From: Chloranthus sessilifolius
Taxonomy: Eukaryota > Streptophyta > Magnoliopsida > Chloranthales > Chloranthaceae
DNA: 64,000 nt
Reading direction: 5' to 3'
NCBI GenBank assembly: GCA_021018995.1
Contig: CM037588.1
Coordinates: forward strand, 144,851,725 to 144,915,724
Made by a program: the position numbers and the translations under genes. The notes beneath the pieces were generated by a model. The model was not told the origin of the DNA. It saw only the letters and a program-made list of their open reading frames with translations, and ran no database searches. This document shows positions 44,555-54,987 of the stretch, in pieces (position 1 is the stretch's first letter; the number at the start of each line of letters is the position of its first letter).

Positions 44555-45110
44555 TCGACTGATCGAAATTTGGTTCGATCGATCGAAATGGACTTAAGAA
44601 GGACGAATTCGAAGTTTGAAGAAATTCGTTCGATTGAACGAAATGTGTTTCGATCGATCAAATCTCACACTAGATCGATCGAAACATATAGAACAGAGAT
44701 TTTGGAAATCTTGCTGTGAGGATTCGACTGATTGAAATATTTTTGATCGATCAAATTAGAAATTCGATTGATCGAATTAGAACTTGTTCGATCGAAATGT
44801 GTGGCTTGTTAATTAGCTTCTAAGGGATTCTACCGATCGAAAATCATATAATTCGATTGATCGAATTATATAATTTTGATCGATTGAATTAGAAGTCATT
44901 CGATCGAACTATGTTTTGGTCAAGTTGGCTTCTGTGGGATTCGACCGATCGAAATTATTTTTGATCGATCGAATTTGTGATCCATTCGATCAAACTGGGA
45001 AATCGTTCATTCGAACCGAGAAGTGATGTATATGTTATGAGGATTTTGACCGATCGAAACTAGGTTTCGGTCGATTGAAATAGGGAGTCGATCGATCGAA
45101 ATTCCCAAAT
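44555..45110. repeat. Element 3 3' LTR palindrome array
   Basis: The counterpart of 26050-26582, with CGATCGATCGAAA words and variants. Differences between the two copies fall largely within the CG steps of the palindromes (TCGA to TTGA or TCAA), as expected from decay of methylated CG. Confidence 0.85.
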
Positions 45111-45599
45111 TCGAGATTTTATTGTGTTTTGACTGAGAGATTTTGGGAAAATCTTCCGAGATATGTTTAGCATCATTATAATGTGTGAACCGTGAATTTG
45201 ATATGTTTAGGTGACTTGGAATTGTGTGATGAAAAGCAAACCCAAATGGCGGATTGAGCACGTGCGGGTTGAGATATCGAGGTAGGAAAAACCTAATATC
45301 ATGTGTATTTAATACATTAGCATGTATGTTATGTATGATGTGTTCCTTGATAAAATCATGTGAATTGTGTTACGATACGTTCTTTGATAAAACCATGTGA
45401 GTTTTGTGATAACTTTGAATTGAAAAGTGACATGCATAGGTATGCTGTTGAAAATGTGTGTTTTATGAGCAATCTTTTAAGATTCAATTCGAGTTGATAC
45501 GTGTGTTTGAGACTTTGGACAGACTTTTAAAATTAGTTATAAATATCACTTCACACGGCGATAAGCTATATGTATACACTCTGATTTGAGGTTCTACGT

Positions 45600-45690
45600 G
45601 AATACCCAACCGACGCGGCGGAATAATCGTGACTGACGCGGAAGGATATCCGTGACTGGTATAGCGGCCAATCCGTACACCCTTTGTGCT
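45600..45690. repeat. Element 3 LTR second palindromic block
   Basis: CCGACGCGGCGGAATAATCG and GACGCGGAAGGATATCCGTG-like units, the counterpart of 6608-6713 and 14857-14943. Confidence 0.6.
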
Positions 45691-46087
45691 ATGTATGATT
45701 TTGTGAGTCCTACTATATAACGGTAATTATGTTCAGCCAAGTGTCCAACTCTATGGGACCTTGGATATATGTGAAAATGGTTCACGTGAACGACGATGGT
45801 GGGTATTCCATCGGGGGCTTGAGGCTATAATTCCTCATGCAATACATTAAGTAAAGCACTTTTAAGTTTCTTTTCATTCGTTAAGATCATGATGTGTACA
45901 TGTGTTACATTTCCAAGCACCATATATGTGTTTCATTTCATGACATCACTAATGTGCATTCGTTTCGCTAAGCTTTGTTTCCATTATGTCATAAGATATA
46001 TGTTTGATGCTCATAATATGCATGCTATAAGTATTTCCCTACTGAGCTTGGATGAAGCTCATTCCTCGACTAAATGTCACAGGTTGA

Positions 46088-46225
46088 GGTAAAGATGTTG
46101 GAGCAAAGATTTCAGAGAGGAAGGATCCTAATTATTCTCCTGGTGAGGATTTGGATGAAGTTCCCCCTGAGGGTTATTTTCTGTGCGCTTCGCCTGACAT
46201 GTCTGGCCTTAGGTTGAGAGACTAG
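46088..46225 (+). other. Short acidic reading frame in the element 3 LTR
   Basis: Reads GKDVGAKISERKDPNYSPGE then DLDEVPPEGYF, and runs on for about 15 more codons. It is related to the frames in the LTRs of elements 1, 2 and 6 through the DP.YSPGEDL...PP.. pattern. No ATG upstream is clear. Confidence 0.35.
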
Positions 46226-46555
46226 ATTGTTGAATTATTGTAAAGGATATGTGTAAATCTGAATGATGATAGAAATTCTTTTTGATGAATCATGTTTCGA
46301 TAAGGAAGGGTCCTTACCGGTGGTTCTTGTCGGTTCTTTTTCCATAGGCATTAATATGGAATATGAAATTAGAATCGTCATTTTGGAGCTATTGGTGAAT
46401 AGCATTAGTACCTTCTCCTTATTTTATTATGTTAGTTATGGTTCTGCTTTGTTTCCGCTGTGCGAATGATATGCCCTGTATTCATTCGGGGTTCGGCTTT
46501 AGCGCCAACCCGCTGACGGCACGGGTTTCGGGGTGCCGAAGCTCGGGCTGTCACA

Positions 46556-47265
46556 AAGAGAGAGAGAGATTGTGGTGAAAAGATTACGAACACTGATTTT
46601 TATGGGATTGTTTTATGTCAAGGTAAAGTTTTGTTAATTGGTGGTCGTTTGATGAGTGACCAGTCATTTTGACAGGAGTCGATGATGGGTTAGCGTGGAA
46701 GAGTCATTTGATTCACATTCTGAGTGAGCTCTTCATTTTTAGAATGACGTGGGTAAATGTGAACCGGTAGATTGACTTGAACAGGGATGAATGATACTCT
46801 CCTAAATTTTCATGCGAAACGGACACCTTTACAATGGCCGACGAAGAGATATAAAATGAGCGGACATGACGATTTCAGATAATCAAGAGTACATGCAAAA
46901 AATTACAGAAATCGTTCACTTTACCGTAAAGTGAATAGTAGCCCATAAATTAGATTTTACACCTTCATTTTGCAGTGAACTGAACAGCCATATTGCACCA
47001 GAGGTGTACCTTTTCACAAGTAAAAAAAGTGTACTTTATCACATGTAAAATGATTATTACTTGTAATTGGATTACATGAAGTGAACGTGCCCTAAAATCT
47101 CCTCCCATATTCATTCTATTTCTAAAATAGGCTAGGTCTATAGACCTTTAACTATATGTTAAAGAAAAGAAAACCAATATACAAATATAATGCAAATTAA
47201 ATCTATAACACGTACGAATGTACACACATTCTAGTATCAACCGGATTCAGGGTTGGTCGGGTTTT
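46556..47265. repeat. Tandem duplication, second copy, right part
   Basis: Starts with the remaining GA run and ATTGTGGTGAAAAGATTACG. It then matches 24697-25370 through ATTCAGGGTTGGTCGGGTTT with scattered substitutions. It shows that element 3 landed within the second copy. Confidence 0.85.
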
Positions 47266-47606
47266 GGCTTGGATCTTAAATTTAGATAATCGGACCCAAC
47301 CTAAGTCCAACATGGGCCAGGTCACCTCCGCCGTGTGCCAAACTCTGACCCAATTTTCAAATGGGTCCAATTCGAGTCTAATCGAGTTGGTTCTTGGGTC
47401 AAGTTTGGGTTAACTCAATCCATTTGCACACCCCTAGGTTATGCCTTGTCTCACAATAGGGAAAAATTCTAAATAGGTTGATCCTTTGACTCTACAAATT
47501 CTCAGACTCTGGCCGGGCACTACACTTAGCCCGACCCCAAAATCTTAGGGTTAGGGCTCAAAAATTCAGTAGATGTGCCAAGCTAGCTAGGGCCTCATTA
47601 CTGAAA
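47266..47606. other. Gene-free stretch with GGGTC-rich debris
   Basis: Contains GACCCAATTTTC / GGGTCCAATTCGAG strings and, near 47420-47436, AATCCATTTGCACACCCCTA. This is the inverse of the string at 24031 and resembles hAT-type MITE ends. No ORF is supported. Confidence 0.35.
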
Positions 47607-47780
47607 GCCTGTTGTGCATTGGGCCGGGTTAGGGCTAGTAAGCCCAACCTACCTGTGCATCTGTTACAATTACATATAGTAAATTATATATATGCCTGTT
47701 GTGCAGTGGGCCGGGTTAGGGCTAGTAAGCCCAACCTATCTGTGCATCTGTTACAATTATATATAGTAAATTATATATAT
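47607..47780. repeat. Tandem direct repeat, 87-base unit x2
   Basis: Two near-identical copies (47607-47693 and 47694-47780) containing GGGCCGGGTTAGGGCTAGTA and ending in a TA-rich run. Confidence 0.9.
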
Positions 47781-47838
47781 ATATATATGACATGTACATA
47801 TATTATCATTTTAGAAGTAAATTATTAAAAAAAACATA

Positions 47839-48060
47839 CAATATTAATCATAGATTCATCAAAGGAATAGTTATAAAGATACTTTAGATCATTTTCCATC
47901 TTTATATATTATTACATATATTAAATTTAATGTAAAGAAATAAAACAGACAATATTAATCATAGATTCATCAAAGGAATAGTTATAAAGATACTTTAGAT
48001 CATTTTCCATCTTTATATATTATTACATATATTAAATTTAATGTAAAGAAATACAACAAA
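47839..48060. repeat. Tandem direct repeat, 111-base unit x2
   Basis: Two almost identical copies (47839-47949 and 47950-48060) containing CAATATTAATCATAGATTCA and CATTTTCCATCTTTATATAT. Confidence 0.9.
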
Positions 48061-48068
48061 TTTAATTA

Positions 48069-48332
48069 CAATAGATCATTTTCCATCTCTCATAGGATTA
48101 ATGTGTCAGAGGCTTGATGTAATCATGCACCAATTAGCAAGGCAGCTACTAAATCTTTAATAAAGTTGACTAAACAACTTGTTCTTATTTTATGTATGTA
48201 CAATAGATCATTTTCCATCTCTCATAGGATTAATGTGTCTGAGGCTTTATGTAATCATGCATCAATTAGCAAGGCAGCTACTAAATCTTTAATAAAGTTG
48301 ACTAAACAACTTGTTCTTATTTTATGTATGTA
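48069..48332. repeat. Tandem direct repeat, 132-base unit x2
   Basis: Two almost identical copies (48069-48200 and 48201-48332) containing AATAGATCATTTTCCATCTC and GCAAGGCAGCTACTAAATCT. The opening words resemble part of the preceding 111-base unit. Confidence 0.9.
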
Positions 48333-48539
48333 GGGATTTGTGATCATGCTACTTAGAGTATTATATTTATTAAATATCTAAGCTCCGAGGGTCGACACAT
48401 ATGAAAAAATCTTGTATTTTTTGAAACATCTTTCTTATATACAATAAGATCTATCATTTAGAGTATTGCATGTATGATAGGAATGCAGATTTCATGACTC
48501 TGCTAATGGTTTTCGTAAGAAAATAGTAAGTTTTATATT

Positions 48540-48990
48540 TCACACTAATTTAAGTGTGATTTATCATTATGTCATGTGACGTACAGCTGTAACCAATCTA
48601 AATTGTTCAAGTGGCAATCCATCATTGAACAAATCTTAGCCCAGAGAAACAAACATGCCTATAAGTATATGTAAACCATCCGATTGATGAACTTTATTAA
48701 TTATCAGCCATTAAAACTACAAACGACTGTTGATATTATAGCCCACAGATCAGACGGTTTAAATCTCCCTAAAACACCATTTGTGTGCCTCTTCCACTTC
48801 AATCTATGATCTATCACTTTGACGGTACTGATCAGCCTTAGCAGTAAAGTTGTAATTTTATTGAAGAAATAAAATAAACAACCAAGACCAAGAGGAGAAC
48901 AAACTAGTCCTGTAGAACCTTGGATCACCCACATCTTAAGCCATTGATGGTGTAAGATAATTTGGACACCATTTTGGTGTTTAAATGACA
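48540..48990. repeat. MITE-like repeat, left copy flanking the kinase gene
   Basis: Its reverse complement matches 53275-53660 in many blocks (GTCAAAGTGATA.ATCATA, GATTGCCAC, ATCGGATGGTTTACAT, GATAAATCACA). An end-like GGTGTAAGAT...GTGTTTAAATGAC lies near 48950-48990. The two copies lie in opposite orientation on either side of the kinase gene. Confidence 0.6.
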
Positions 48991-49009
48991 GCCAGCAGAG
49001 TCGGGTCCA

Positions 49010-49200
49010 TATATATATATATATATATGGACAATGTTATATAGTGGACAATTATTTATAGATAATTTTGCAGGCAGCTTATGTGGCACGACATGATTGG
49101 CTGCACACACAGTGGGGCCCAAGCACTGTAGCCAGTCATTTCGTACTATGTCAGCCGCCCGCACTTTGTCCTCAACAAATCTGTCATCCGTTTATAATTT
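49010..49200. repeat. Short dispersed repeat upstream of the kinase gene
   Basis: TATATAGTGGACAATT, TTTTGCAGGCAGCT, CACACAGTGGGGCC and AAGCACTGTAGCCA recur in the same order and orientation at 53090-53260. An (AT)n run at 49008-49029 precedes it. Confidence 0.6.
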
Positions 49201-49216
49201 TCCTTAAAACTGGAGA

Positions 49217-49223
49217 TATAAAA
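49217..49223 (+). promoter_or_regulatory. Candidate TATA box of the kinase gene
   Basis: TATAAAA lies 170 bases before the chosen ATG at 49387, a reasonable distance for a plant promoter with a leader of over 100 bases. It is not tested. Confidence 0.4.
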
Positions 49224-49386
49224 TGAGGGCAATGAGGGTAATCTGATTGAAGAAGACTTACATTAGATGAGTTCATCGTAGGAAGAACTCCATTTATTGT
49301 TCCCGAACACAACAAATCAGTGATTGCTCTATAATTATTCATCAAAAGCAAAAAAAAGAAAAACAACCACTTGTATTTTTGGAGTG

Positions 49387-51798
49387 ATGGGCAAGGAGAG
49401 ATGGTTCAGTTTTCCCCTTATAGTTCTGTTGTTCTTCTGCTTCTCTTTGAAAGTCTATGTTTCTGTTGCAGTTGACACTATCTCACTAGGTCAATCTCTA
49501 TCTGGAAACCAAACCATAGTCTCCAAAGGTGGCAACTTTGAATTGGGCTTCTTCACACCAGGTAAATCTAACAACTACTACATAGGAATATGGTTCAAAA
49601 AGGTTTCAAAACAAACTGTAGTTTGGGTAGCAAACAGAAATAAACCCCTTCCTAATACATCCTCGGAACTGAAAATCTCAGGAGATGGGAATCTAGTCCT
49701 CTTAAATCAGTCAAATATCCAAATTTGGTCAACAAATTCGACATCGTCGAATTCAAATTATTCAGTCATCGCGGTGCTTCTCGACTCCGGCAATCTTGTT
49801 TTAAGAGATGGGTTTAATAGCTCTGCTTTCATTTGGCAAAGCTTTGATCAACCAACTGATACATGGATGCCTGGAGCAAGACTTGGACTGAATAAAATCA
49901 CAGGAGAAGTCCACGCCATTACTTCATGGAAATCTTCGGAAGATCCTAGCACAGGGATGTTTAGCCTCGCGATAGATCCCAATGGGACTAGCCAATATTT
50001 TCTACGATGGAATAGATCTACAATATACTGGACGAGTGGCCTTTGGACTGGGCAACGTTTTAGCTCTGTTGCTGAATCCGATTATCTAAACAGAAAAAAA
50101 ACCTTAGTTGCCGAACGTCCCAGTACTTTTATTAGCATCTATGTTTCAAATGAAAAGGAAAACTATTTCATGTACAATATATCAGACAACTCTGTTATAA
50201 TGAGAATAACGATCGATTTCATTGGCCAAATCAAGGCGTTAATATGGTCAGACAGCACCCATCTGTGGGTATTGCCGTGGTCTCGTCCATCCGATCGGTG
50301 TGATGCTTATTCTCTTTGTGGGGCTTTTGGGATCTGCAATCAGGATAACCTGGCCATCTGTGAGTGCTTGAAAGGTTTCGAACCGAGGTATATGAAAGAT
50401 TGGAATCTGAGTGATTGGTCTGGTGGGTGCCGAAGGAAAACTAAAATGCAGTGTCATAATAATAGTTCCGTTAATGCGAAAAAAGATGTATTTTTGAAGA
50501 TACACGACATGAAATATCCCACAAATCCGAGGGTTTTGGTAGTTGGGAATGCTGAAGAATGTGAATTAGCTTGCTTGGAAAACTGTTCTTGTACTGCTTA
50601 CGCTTATGCTAGTGGGTGTACGATATGGGATGGAGATCTGATGAATCTTCAACAACTGTCGGATGGTAATACTACAGAAGGGGGCGAACTGTATCTCCGG
50701 CTTGCAGCGTCTGAGCTACCAAGTTCTCGGGTGAAAATAAAGAGGTTTACTTGGGCCATCTCAAGTGCACTTGCAGGGCTTCTAGCCCTATTAGGCATTG
50801 TTTTGTTGCTAATATGGAGACACCGAAGGAGAAGAGTGATTCAACCATCAAAGTCAGATTTGAATTTTTTAGTGCCATTTAAATACAGTGATTTACAAAG
50901 GGCGACCAAGAACTTCTCCGAAAAGTTGGGAGGAGGAGGTTTTGGTTCTGTTTTTAAAGGGTCATTGGCAGATTCAACTGCCATTGCTGTGAAGAAACTC
51001 GAAGGTTGTCGACAAGGAGAGAAGGAATTCCGAGCAGAAGTGAGCACAATTGGGATGATTCAGCATGTAAATTTGGCTCGTCTTCACGGGTTCTGCTCAG
51101 AAGGTACTAAAAGGTTGCTGGTTTATGATTACATGCCACAGGGTTCACTAGCTTCTCATCTGTTTGGGAAGAATTCAGAGATTTTAGACTGGAAAACGAG
51201 ATATCACATTGCGATCGGGACTGCACGAGGATTAGCCTATCTCCATGAAAAATGCAGAGATTGCATCATACATTGTGACATCAAGCCAGAAAACATCCTT
51301 TTGGATGATGCGTTTGGTCCAAAGGTTGCTGACTTCGGTCTGGCGAAGCTTGTTGGTCGGGAATTCAGCCGGGTCTTGACCACCATGAGAGGAACTAGAG
51401 GCTACCTCGCACCGGAATGGATAGAGGGGCTAGCTATCACGTCAAAAGCTGATGTTTATAGCTTCGGAATGATGCTTTTTGAAATTATATCGGGCAGGAG
51501 AAATGTGGAGCAGCCTGATGATGGAAATAGTGATTATTATTTCCCCATTTCAGCCGCACGAGAAATTGTTGAAGGTGATGTTTCAAGCTTGTTAGATAAC
51601 AAGCTGGATGGTAACGCTAACATGGATGAACTTAGTAACGCCTGCCGTGTTGCTTGTTGGTGCATCCAAGATGACGAAAAGAATAGGCCATCAATGGGGC
51701 AGGTCGTTCAATTTCTCGAGGGAACTTTAGAGGTAGAAATACCGCCGGTTCCAAGGTTTCTCCAAATGATTGGAGGGAACCAGGACACAGTTTACTGA
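49387..51798 (+). CDS. G-type lectin S-receptor-like serine/threonine kinase
   Basis: A membrane receptor kinase of 803 residues without introns. It is predicted to sense an outside ligand with its lectin ectodomain and phosphorylate Ser/Thr targets inside. Signal peptide 1-28; bulb-type lectin domain about 30-150 (WVANR at 80-84); S-locus glycoprotein/EGF-like Cys-rich region from C305; PAN domain about 365-440 (C392 and following cysteines); transmembrane helix about 456-478 followed by RHRRRR; kinase about 510-780 with GGGGFG (515-520), K536, HCD (629-631), DFG (649-651) and APEW. The catalytic HRD Arg is Cys, so it is a non-RD kinase, a class common among immune receptors. Length and layout fit the Arabidopsis At2g19130-like group. 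An in-frame ATG at 49324 exists, but the signal peptide fits the ATG at 49387. The frame is open throughout. Confidence 0.95.
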   Translation: MGKERWFSFPLIVLLFFCFSLKVYVSVAVDTISLGQSLSGNQTIVSKGGNFELGFFTPGKSNNYYIGIWFKKVSKQTVVWVANRNKPLPNTSSELKISGDGNLVLLNQSNIQIWSTNSTSSNSNYSVIAVLLDSGNLVLRDGFNSSAFIWQSFDQPTDTWMPGARLGLNKITGEVHAITSWKSSEDPSTGMFSLAIDPNGTSQYFLRWNRSTIYWTSGLWTGQRFSSVAESDYLNRKKTLVAERPSTFISIYVSNEKENYFMYNISDNSVIMRITIDFIGQIKALIWSDSTHLWVLPWSRPSDRCDAYSLCGAFGICNQDNLAICECLKGFEPRYMKDWNLSDWSGGCRRKTKMQCHNNSSVNAKKDVFLKIHDMKYPTNPRVLVVGNAEECELACLENCSCTAYAYASGCTIWDGDLMNLQQLSDGNTTEGGELYLRLAASELPSSRVKIKRFTWAISSALAGLLALLGIVLLLIWRHRRRRVIQPSKSDLNFLVPFKYSDLQRATKNFSEKLGGGGFGSVFKGSLADSTAIAVKKLEGCRQGEKEFRAEVSTIGMIQHVNLARLHGFCSEGTKRLLVYDYMPQGSLASHLFGKNSEILDWKTRYHIAIGTARGLAYLHEKCRDCIIHCDIKPENILLDDAFGPKVADFGLAKLVGREFSRVLTTMRGTRGYLAPEWIEGLAITSKADVYSFGMMLFEIISGRRNVEQPDDGNSDYYFPISAAREIVEGDVSSLLDNKLDGNANMDELSNACRVACWCIQDDEKNRPSMGQVVQFLEGTLEVEIPPVPRFLQMIGGNQDTVY

Positions 51799-51948
51799 AC
51801 AGCATTCCCAGCTGATCAAAAGTTCTCAGGCACTTGAATACTGGAATATGTCCTTGGTTTCTGTTTATGTTGTACTTTTTATTTAGTGTGCTTTGTTCGT
51901 TTGTTAATTTGGTAGTCCTGGATAGTTTTATATGTTTCCTGTCTATGT

Positions 51949-51954
51949 AATAAA
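51949..51954 (+). terminator. Candidate polyadenylation signal of the kinase gene
   Basis: AATAAA lies about 150 bases after the stop codon, a plausible near-upstream element for plant 3' end formation. Confidence 0.5.
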
Positions 51955-52055
51955 GCTTGGATGTGCTGGTTTGGTATTTAGCCATTCTAGATGCATATCT
52001 AGTGCACGAGGGAGCTCATATATATTTTATTGCATCTTCTTCTTCTTCTTTTCTG

Positions 52056-52762
52056 ATATATCAAAGGATATCCCAATTTGGGCAATTGGGCTTGGTCTAA
52101 TACCTGCCTCGGGTAACACACCAATCCATGCCACCGGTATTTCACGGATTAAGCAGCCTACTACTCCCAATTTCGAAGAGAGGTTCCCCTCGACCCACGA
52201 ACTTGGAGAGCAAACCCAAATCGTCAACCATTGGGAGAACCCATTGATGGGTATAGTTTGTTACATCTTCACAATGTCATTATAACCGCCATGTCAACCA
52301 TGAAACCCACTTTAATTTCCTATCTCGAAAAATATTTCTCTTCAACCTGCTATAAAATTTCATTGAAATCTCTTAAAACTAGTCATTTTAAAAAAAATCA
52401 TGTGCCTTTAAAACCGTTAAATATTTGTAACAAAATCTGCAATATGTGACATGGCGTATTCATTTTTAAAAGCATCACTTCTTTTTTTTCATATCAAAGG
52501 GTATCTTAATTTGAGCTTGGACTAATCCCTGCCTCGGGTAGCACAGCCACCCATGCTACGAGCATTTCAACGATTAAGCATCCTACTACTCTCAATTTTG
52601 AAGAGAGGTGCTGGTCGACCCACGAACCCAAGTCGTCAACCATTCCGAGAACTCATTGGTGGGTATATTTTGATACATCTTAATCTTGTCGTTAAAACCG
52701 CCATGTCAACCGTGAAACCCACTTTAATTTCCTGTCTTGAAAAATATTTTTCCTCAACGTGC
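52056..52762. repeat. Pair of diverged direct repeats, about 280 bases each
   Basis: 52056-52350 and 52490-52762 share blocks such as ATATCAAAGG.TATC, CCTGCCTCGGGTA, ATTAAGCA.CCTACTACTC, ACCGCCATGTCAACC and AACCCACTTTAATTTCCT. They look like two old copies of one repeat. No ORF with conserved protein sequence is seen in either. Confidence 0.75.
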
Positions 52763-53089
52763 CTGCAACGTAGAAATTATGTTTGGTTTAAATCGGACGA
52801 AAACTTTCCCCAATCGTTATTCATATTTCATTCACTTTGTAATTGAAAAATCTATTAGAAACCAATGTTTCTAAAACTGGACTGACGGGATGGTTCAACC
52901 ATGTTAAACTCGAACCGGACCAAGCTGCGGTCCAGTCTGGTGTTAACGCTCTGATCTATTTGGACTTAAGCATTGCATGCCAAAAACCTTTATGGCATGT
53001 TTAATCTCAGTCGATTGGTTCTGACGTACCACCACCACCCACAAACCGCCTTCCATAGCTTTTAATGCTTACTAAAAGATATTATAATG

Positions 53090-53260
53090 TATAGGACAGT
53101 TTTATACAGTGGACAATTTTGCAGGCAGCTAGTGCGACGTGAGTGGCAGCACACATAGTGGGGCCAAGCACTACTGTCAACCATGTCATGCCACGTAAGC
53201 TGTCTGCAGCATTGTCTGTCAAAAACTGTCCACCGTTTGTTATTTTCCTGCTATATATCA
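53090..53260. repeat. Short dispersed repeat downstream of the kinase gene
   Basis: The direct-orientation partner of 49010-49200, sharing ATACAGTGGACAATTTTGCA and AGTGGGGCCAAGCACT. Confidence 0.6.
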
Positions 53261-53274
53261 TAGGGATTGTCTCT

Positions 53275-53660
53275 CCAGACAGTCATTTAAACACCAAACA
53301 GTGTTTAAAGGACCTTACACCATATATTGGCTTATAATCGTAAAAATTCATATTGTCAAAGTGATATATCATAAATTGACGGGTTATGAGAAATCACACT
53401 TTTTTGGGGATTCAAACCATCATATCTATGCACTCAAATGTCAACGATTATTCTTAAAATTCCCTGATCGGATGGTTTACATCCACTTATAAGCATGATC
53501 CTTTGACTGACACATATTCCAACGATGGATTGCCACATGAGAAATTTAGATTGATCATTAATGTTTGCCACACGACACCATGATAAATCACAGTTCCATG
53601 GTGTAAGATAAAAAGTGACATTTAATTGGTGTAATATCATTTAAACACCATTTGGAGCTA
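53275..53660. repeat. MITE-like repeat, right copy flanking the kinase gene
   Basis: Has terminal-inverted-like strings: TCATTTAAACACCAA at left (with CCTTACACC inside), and GGTGTAAGAT followed by ATCATTTAAACACCATTTGG at right. The body is the inverse of 48540-48990. No coding potential. The superfamily is not assigned. Confidence 0.6.
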
Positions 53661-54101
53661 TTATGTCTATAATATAATATGAAATTATTTATAAGTAATA
53701 TAAAACTTATGAAACTATTTTTTGAAATTTTATTTTTTTACAAAAATACTCATACTACCACCAGCAAATTGGGTTTGGTTGAATACATTAGATGCCCACC
53801 TTTTGGGATGTGTGCCACGTGAAATATAAAATTGTTCATCTAATGGCACGCCCATGATACGCCCATGATCTAAAAGTCAATTATCTCAATTATCTCAAGA
53901 TTCCTTGTCTAAAGTAGTCAATAGAGTTTTAGTATAGGTGAACTCAAATATGTCGCTGAGTTTGAATAAATTAAACTACAAAGGAACCTTTAATGTTTGC
54001 TTAATTATATATTTGTATTTTGTAGTTTGTGCCATGGCACATGAGTTAACAAGAAAACCTTAGCATTTTTTAGACTTGTGCTACATGTAGAATGCCATCT
54101 A
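53661..54101. other. A+T-rich intergenic stretch
   Basis: No ORF, repeat or RNA gene is recognised. It contains only short repeats such as CACGCCCATGATACGCCCATGAT and TCAATTATCTCAATTATCTC. Confidence 0.6.
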
Positions 54102-54976
54102 TGTAAGAACCCGTAATTTTGAACCCGAACTAGGCCAACCCCATGTGCGTGTCTGGCACGGCGACTAATGTCACCGTAGATTTTTAAATTAGTTAATTAA
54201 ATACTATTTGAATAAATTATACGGATCGGATTAAAGTTTAGAGCGTGATTGGACCTTAAGTGTGAAAGTCGTGCACTGACTTGCGGTGTGCCGCTCAACG
54301 CTAAACCTAAACTTTAGAGGTTAAGAACTAAACACACAAGGTAGTGTGTGTGTGCTCAACACCAAATGAAACCCAACTATAAGAGAGGTTTGCTTCTCCC
54401 GTAAGCCATTAGGCTTGTTTGTGTATTGAGAGAAGGAAGGAGAGAACGAGAGCCTTACGAAGAAACCCTTGGTGGGATTTGGATTGCGTGATCATCGCAA
54501 ACTCCGTACTCATCGTGTTCACACCGGTCACTGTATAAGCTCTGCCATTTGTGAAACCCGATCATTAGAAACCCCTCTTTGTTATTGAAACCCTTGAGTT
54601 AGAACGTGTGTGAACCGATCTCTTGTGCTCGGCTTCAACGATTCGAAAAGGTTAAGATCGATACGTGTGTGAATGGATGAAGCCACTGTGAGCTCGTGAA
54701 AACAATCGTGGTGAAAATCGCCTTGAGAATCTGAAGGTTTCATTCCGAAACCGCCTTTTGGGCAACATTCCTCAAAACGTGAAATCAATCGGTGAAAGGT
54801 ACGTTCTTGATGAGATTAATGATCTAAATTAGTAGAATAAATGTTTAGTTTACGTGTGTGAATGTGTGTGGACGATTTGGGTGAGAAATGGCGATAAATT
54901 GCGAGAGAAACATGAGTTTTAGAAACTCGGAAATCGCAGAGTTCTGTAACTCGCGCGACCGAGAGGCCAAACTTTA
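54102..54976 (+). repeat. Element 5 5' LTR portion
   Basis: Aligns with 59647-60510 of the 3' LTR, including a CTATAAGAGAGGTTTGCTTC leader start. It ends around the first CTCGCGCGACC word, where gag sequence begins. Confidence 0.8.
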
Positions 54977-54987
54977 CGAGACCGTAG

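Larger units (their letters stand above)
25470..46555 (+). mobile_element. Element 3: Ty3/gypsy chromovirus (Tekay/Del-like), hosting element 4
   Basis: The outer edges are TGTAACGTCC (25470) and GGGCTGTCACA (46555). Parts seen: a 5' LTR portion, RNase H, integrase, chromodomain, palindrome array, TATA box, aORF, polypurine tract and a full 3' LTR. Element 4 (26940-39511) occupies its left-centre. The element is incomplete and its coding parts are broken in several places. 5' and 3' LTR sequence differ by roughly 7-8% by eye, mostly transitions, which suggests an insertion a few million years old at commonly used plant LTR rates. Confidence 0.88.
43961..46555 (+). repeat. Element 3 3' LTR
   Basis: About 2.6 kb, from TGTAACATCC to GGGCTGTCACA. 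It contains a TATA-like GGCTATAAAAAAA near 44170, the palindrome array 44555-45110, a GATCGAGGTAGG-type motif near 45280, the GGATATCC-type block 45600-45690 and an acidic short frame 46088-46225. Confidence 0.9.

Noticed and set aside
24031-47436. A hAT-type MITE split by element 3 (AGGGGTGCAAATGGG at 24032 and its inverse at 47420-47436)
   Set aside because: The 8-base flanks do not match each other, and the DNA between is explained by a tandem duplication; the two strings may come from different old elements.
47619-47828. 69-codon frame with an internal repeated peptide
   Set aside because: It exists only because the 87-base tandem unit happens to be a multiple of three; the peptide has no other support.
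49324-49386. Upstream in-frame ATG as start of the kinase
   Set aside because: The extra 21 residues are basic and would precede and spoil the signal peptide; the ATG at 49387 starts a standard secretory signal.
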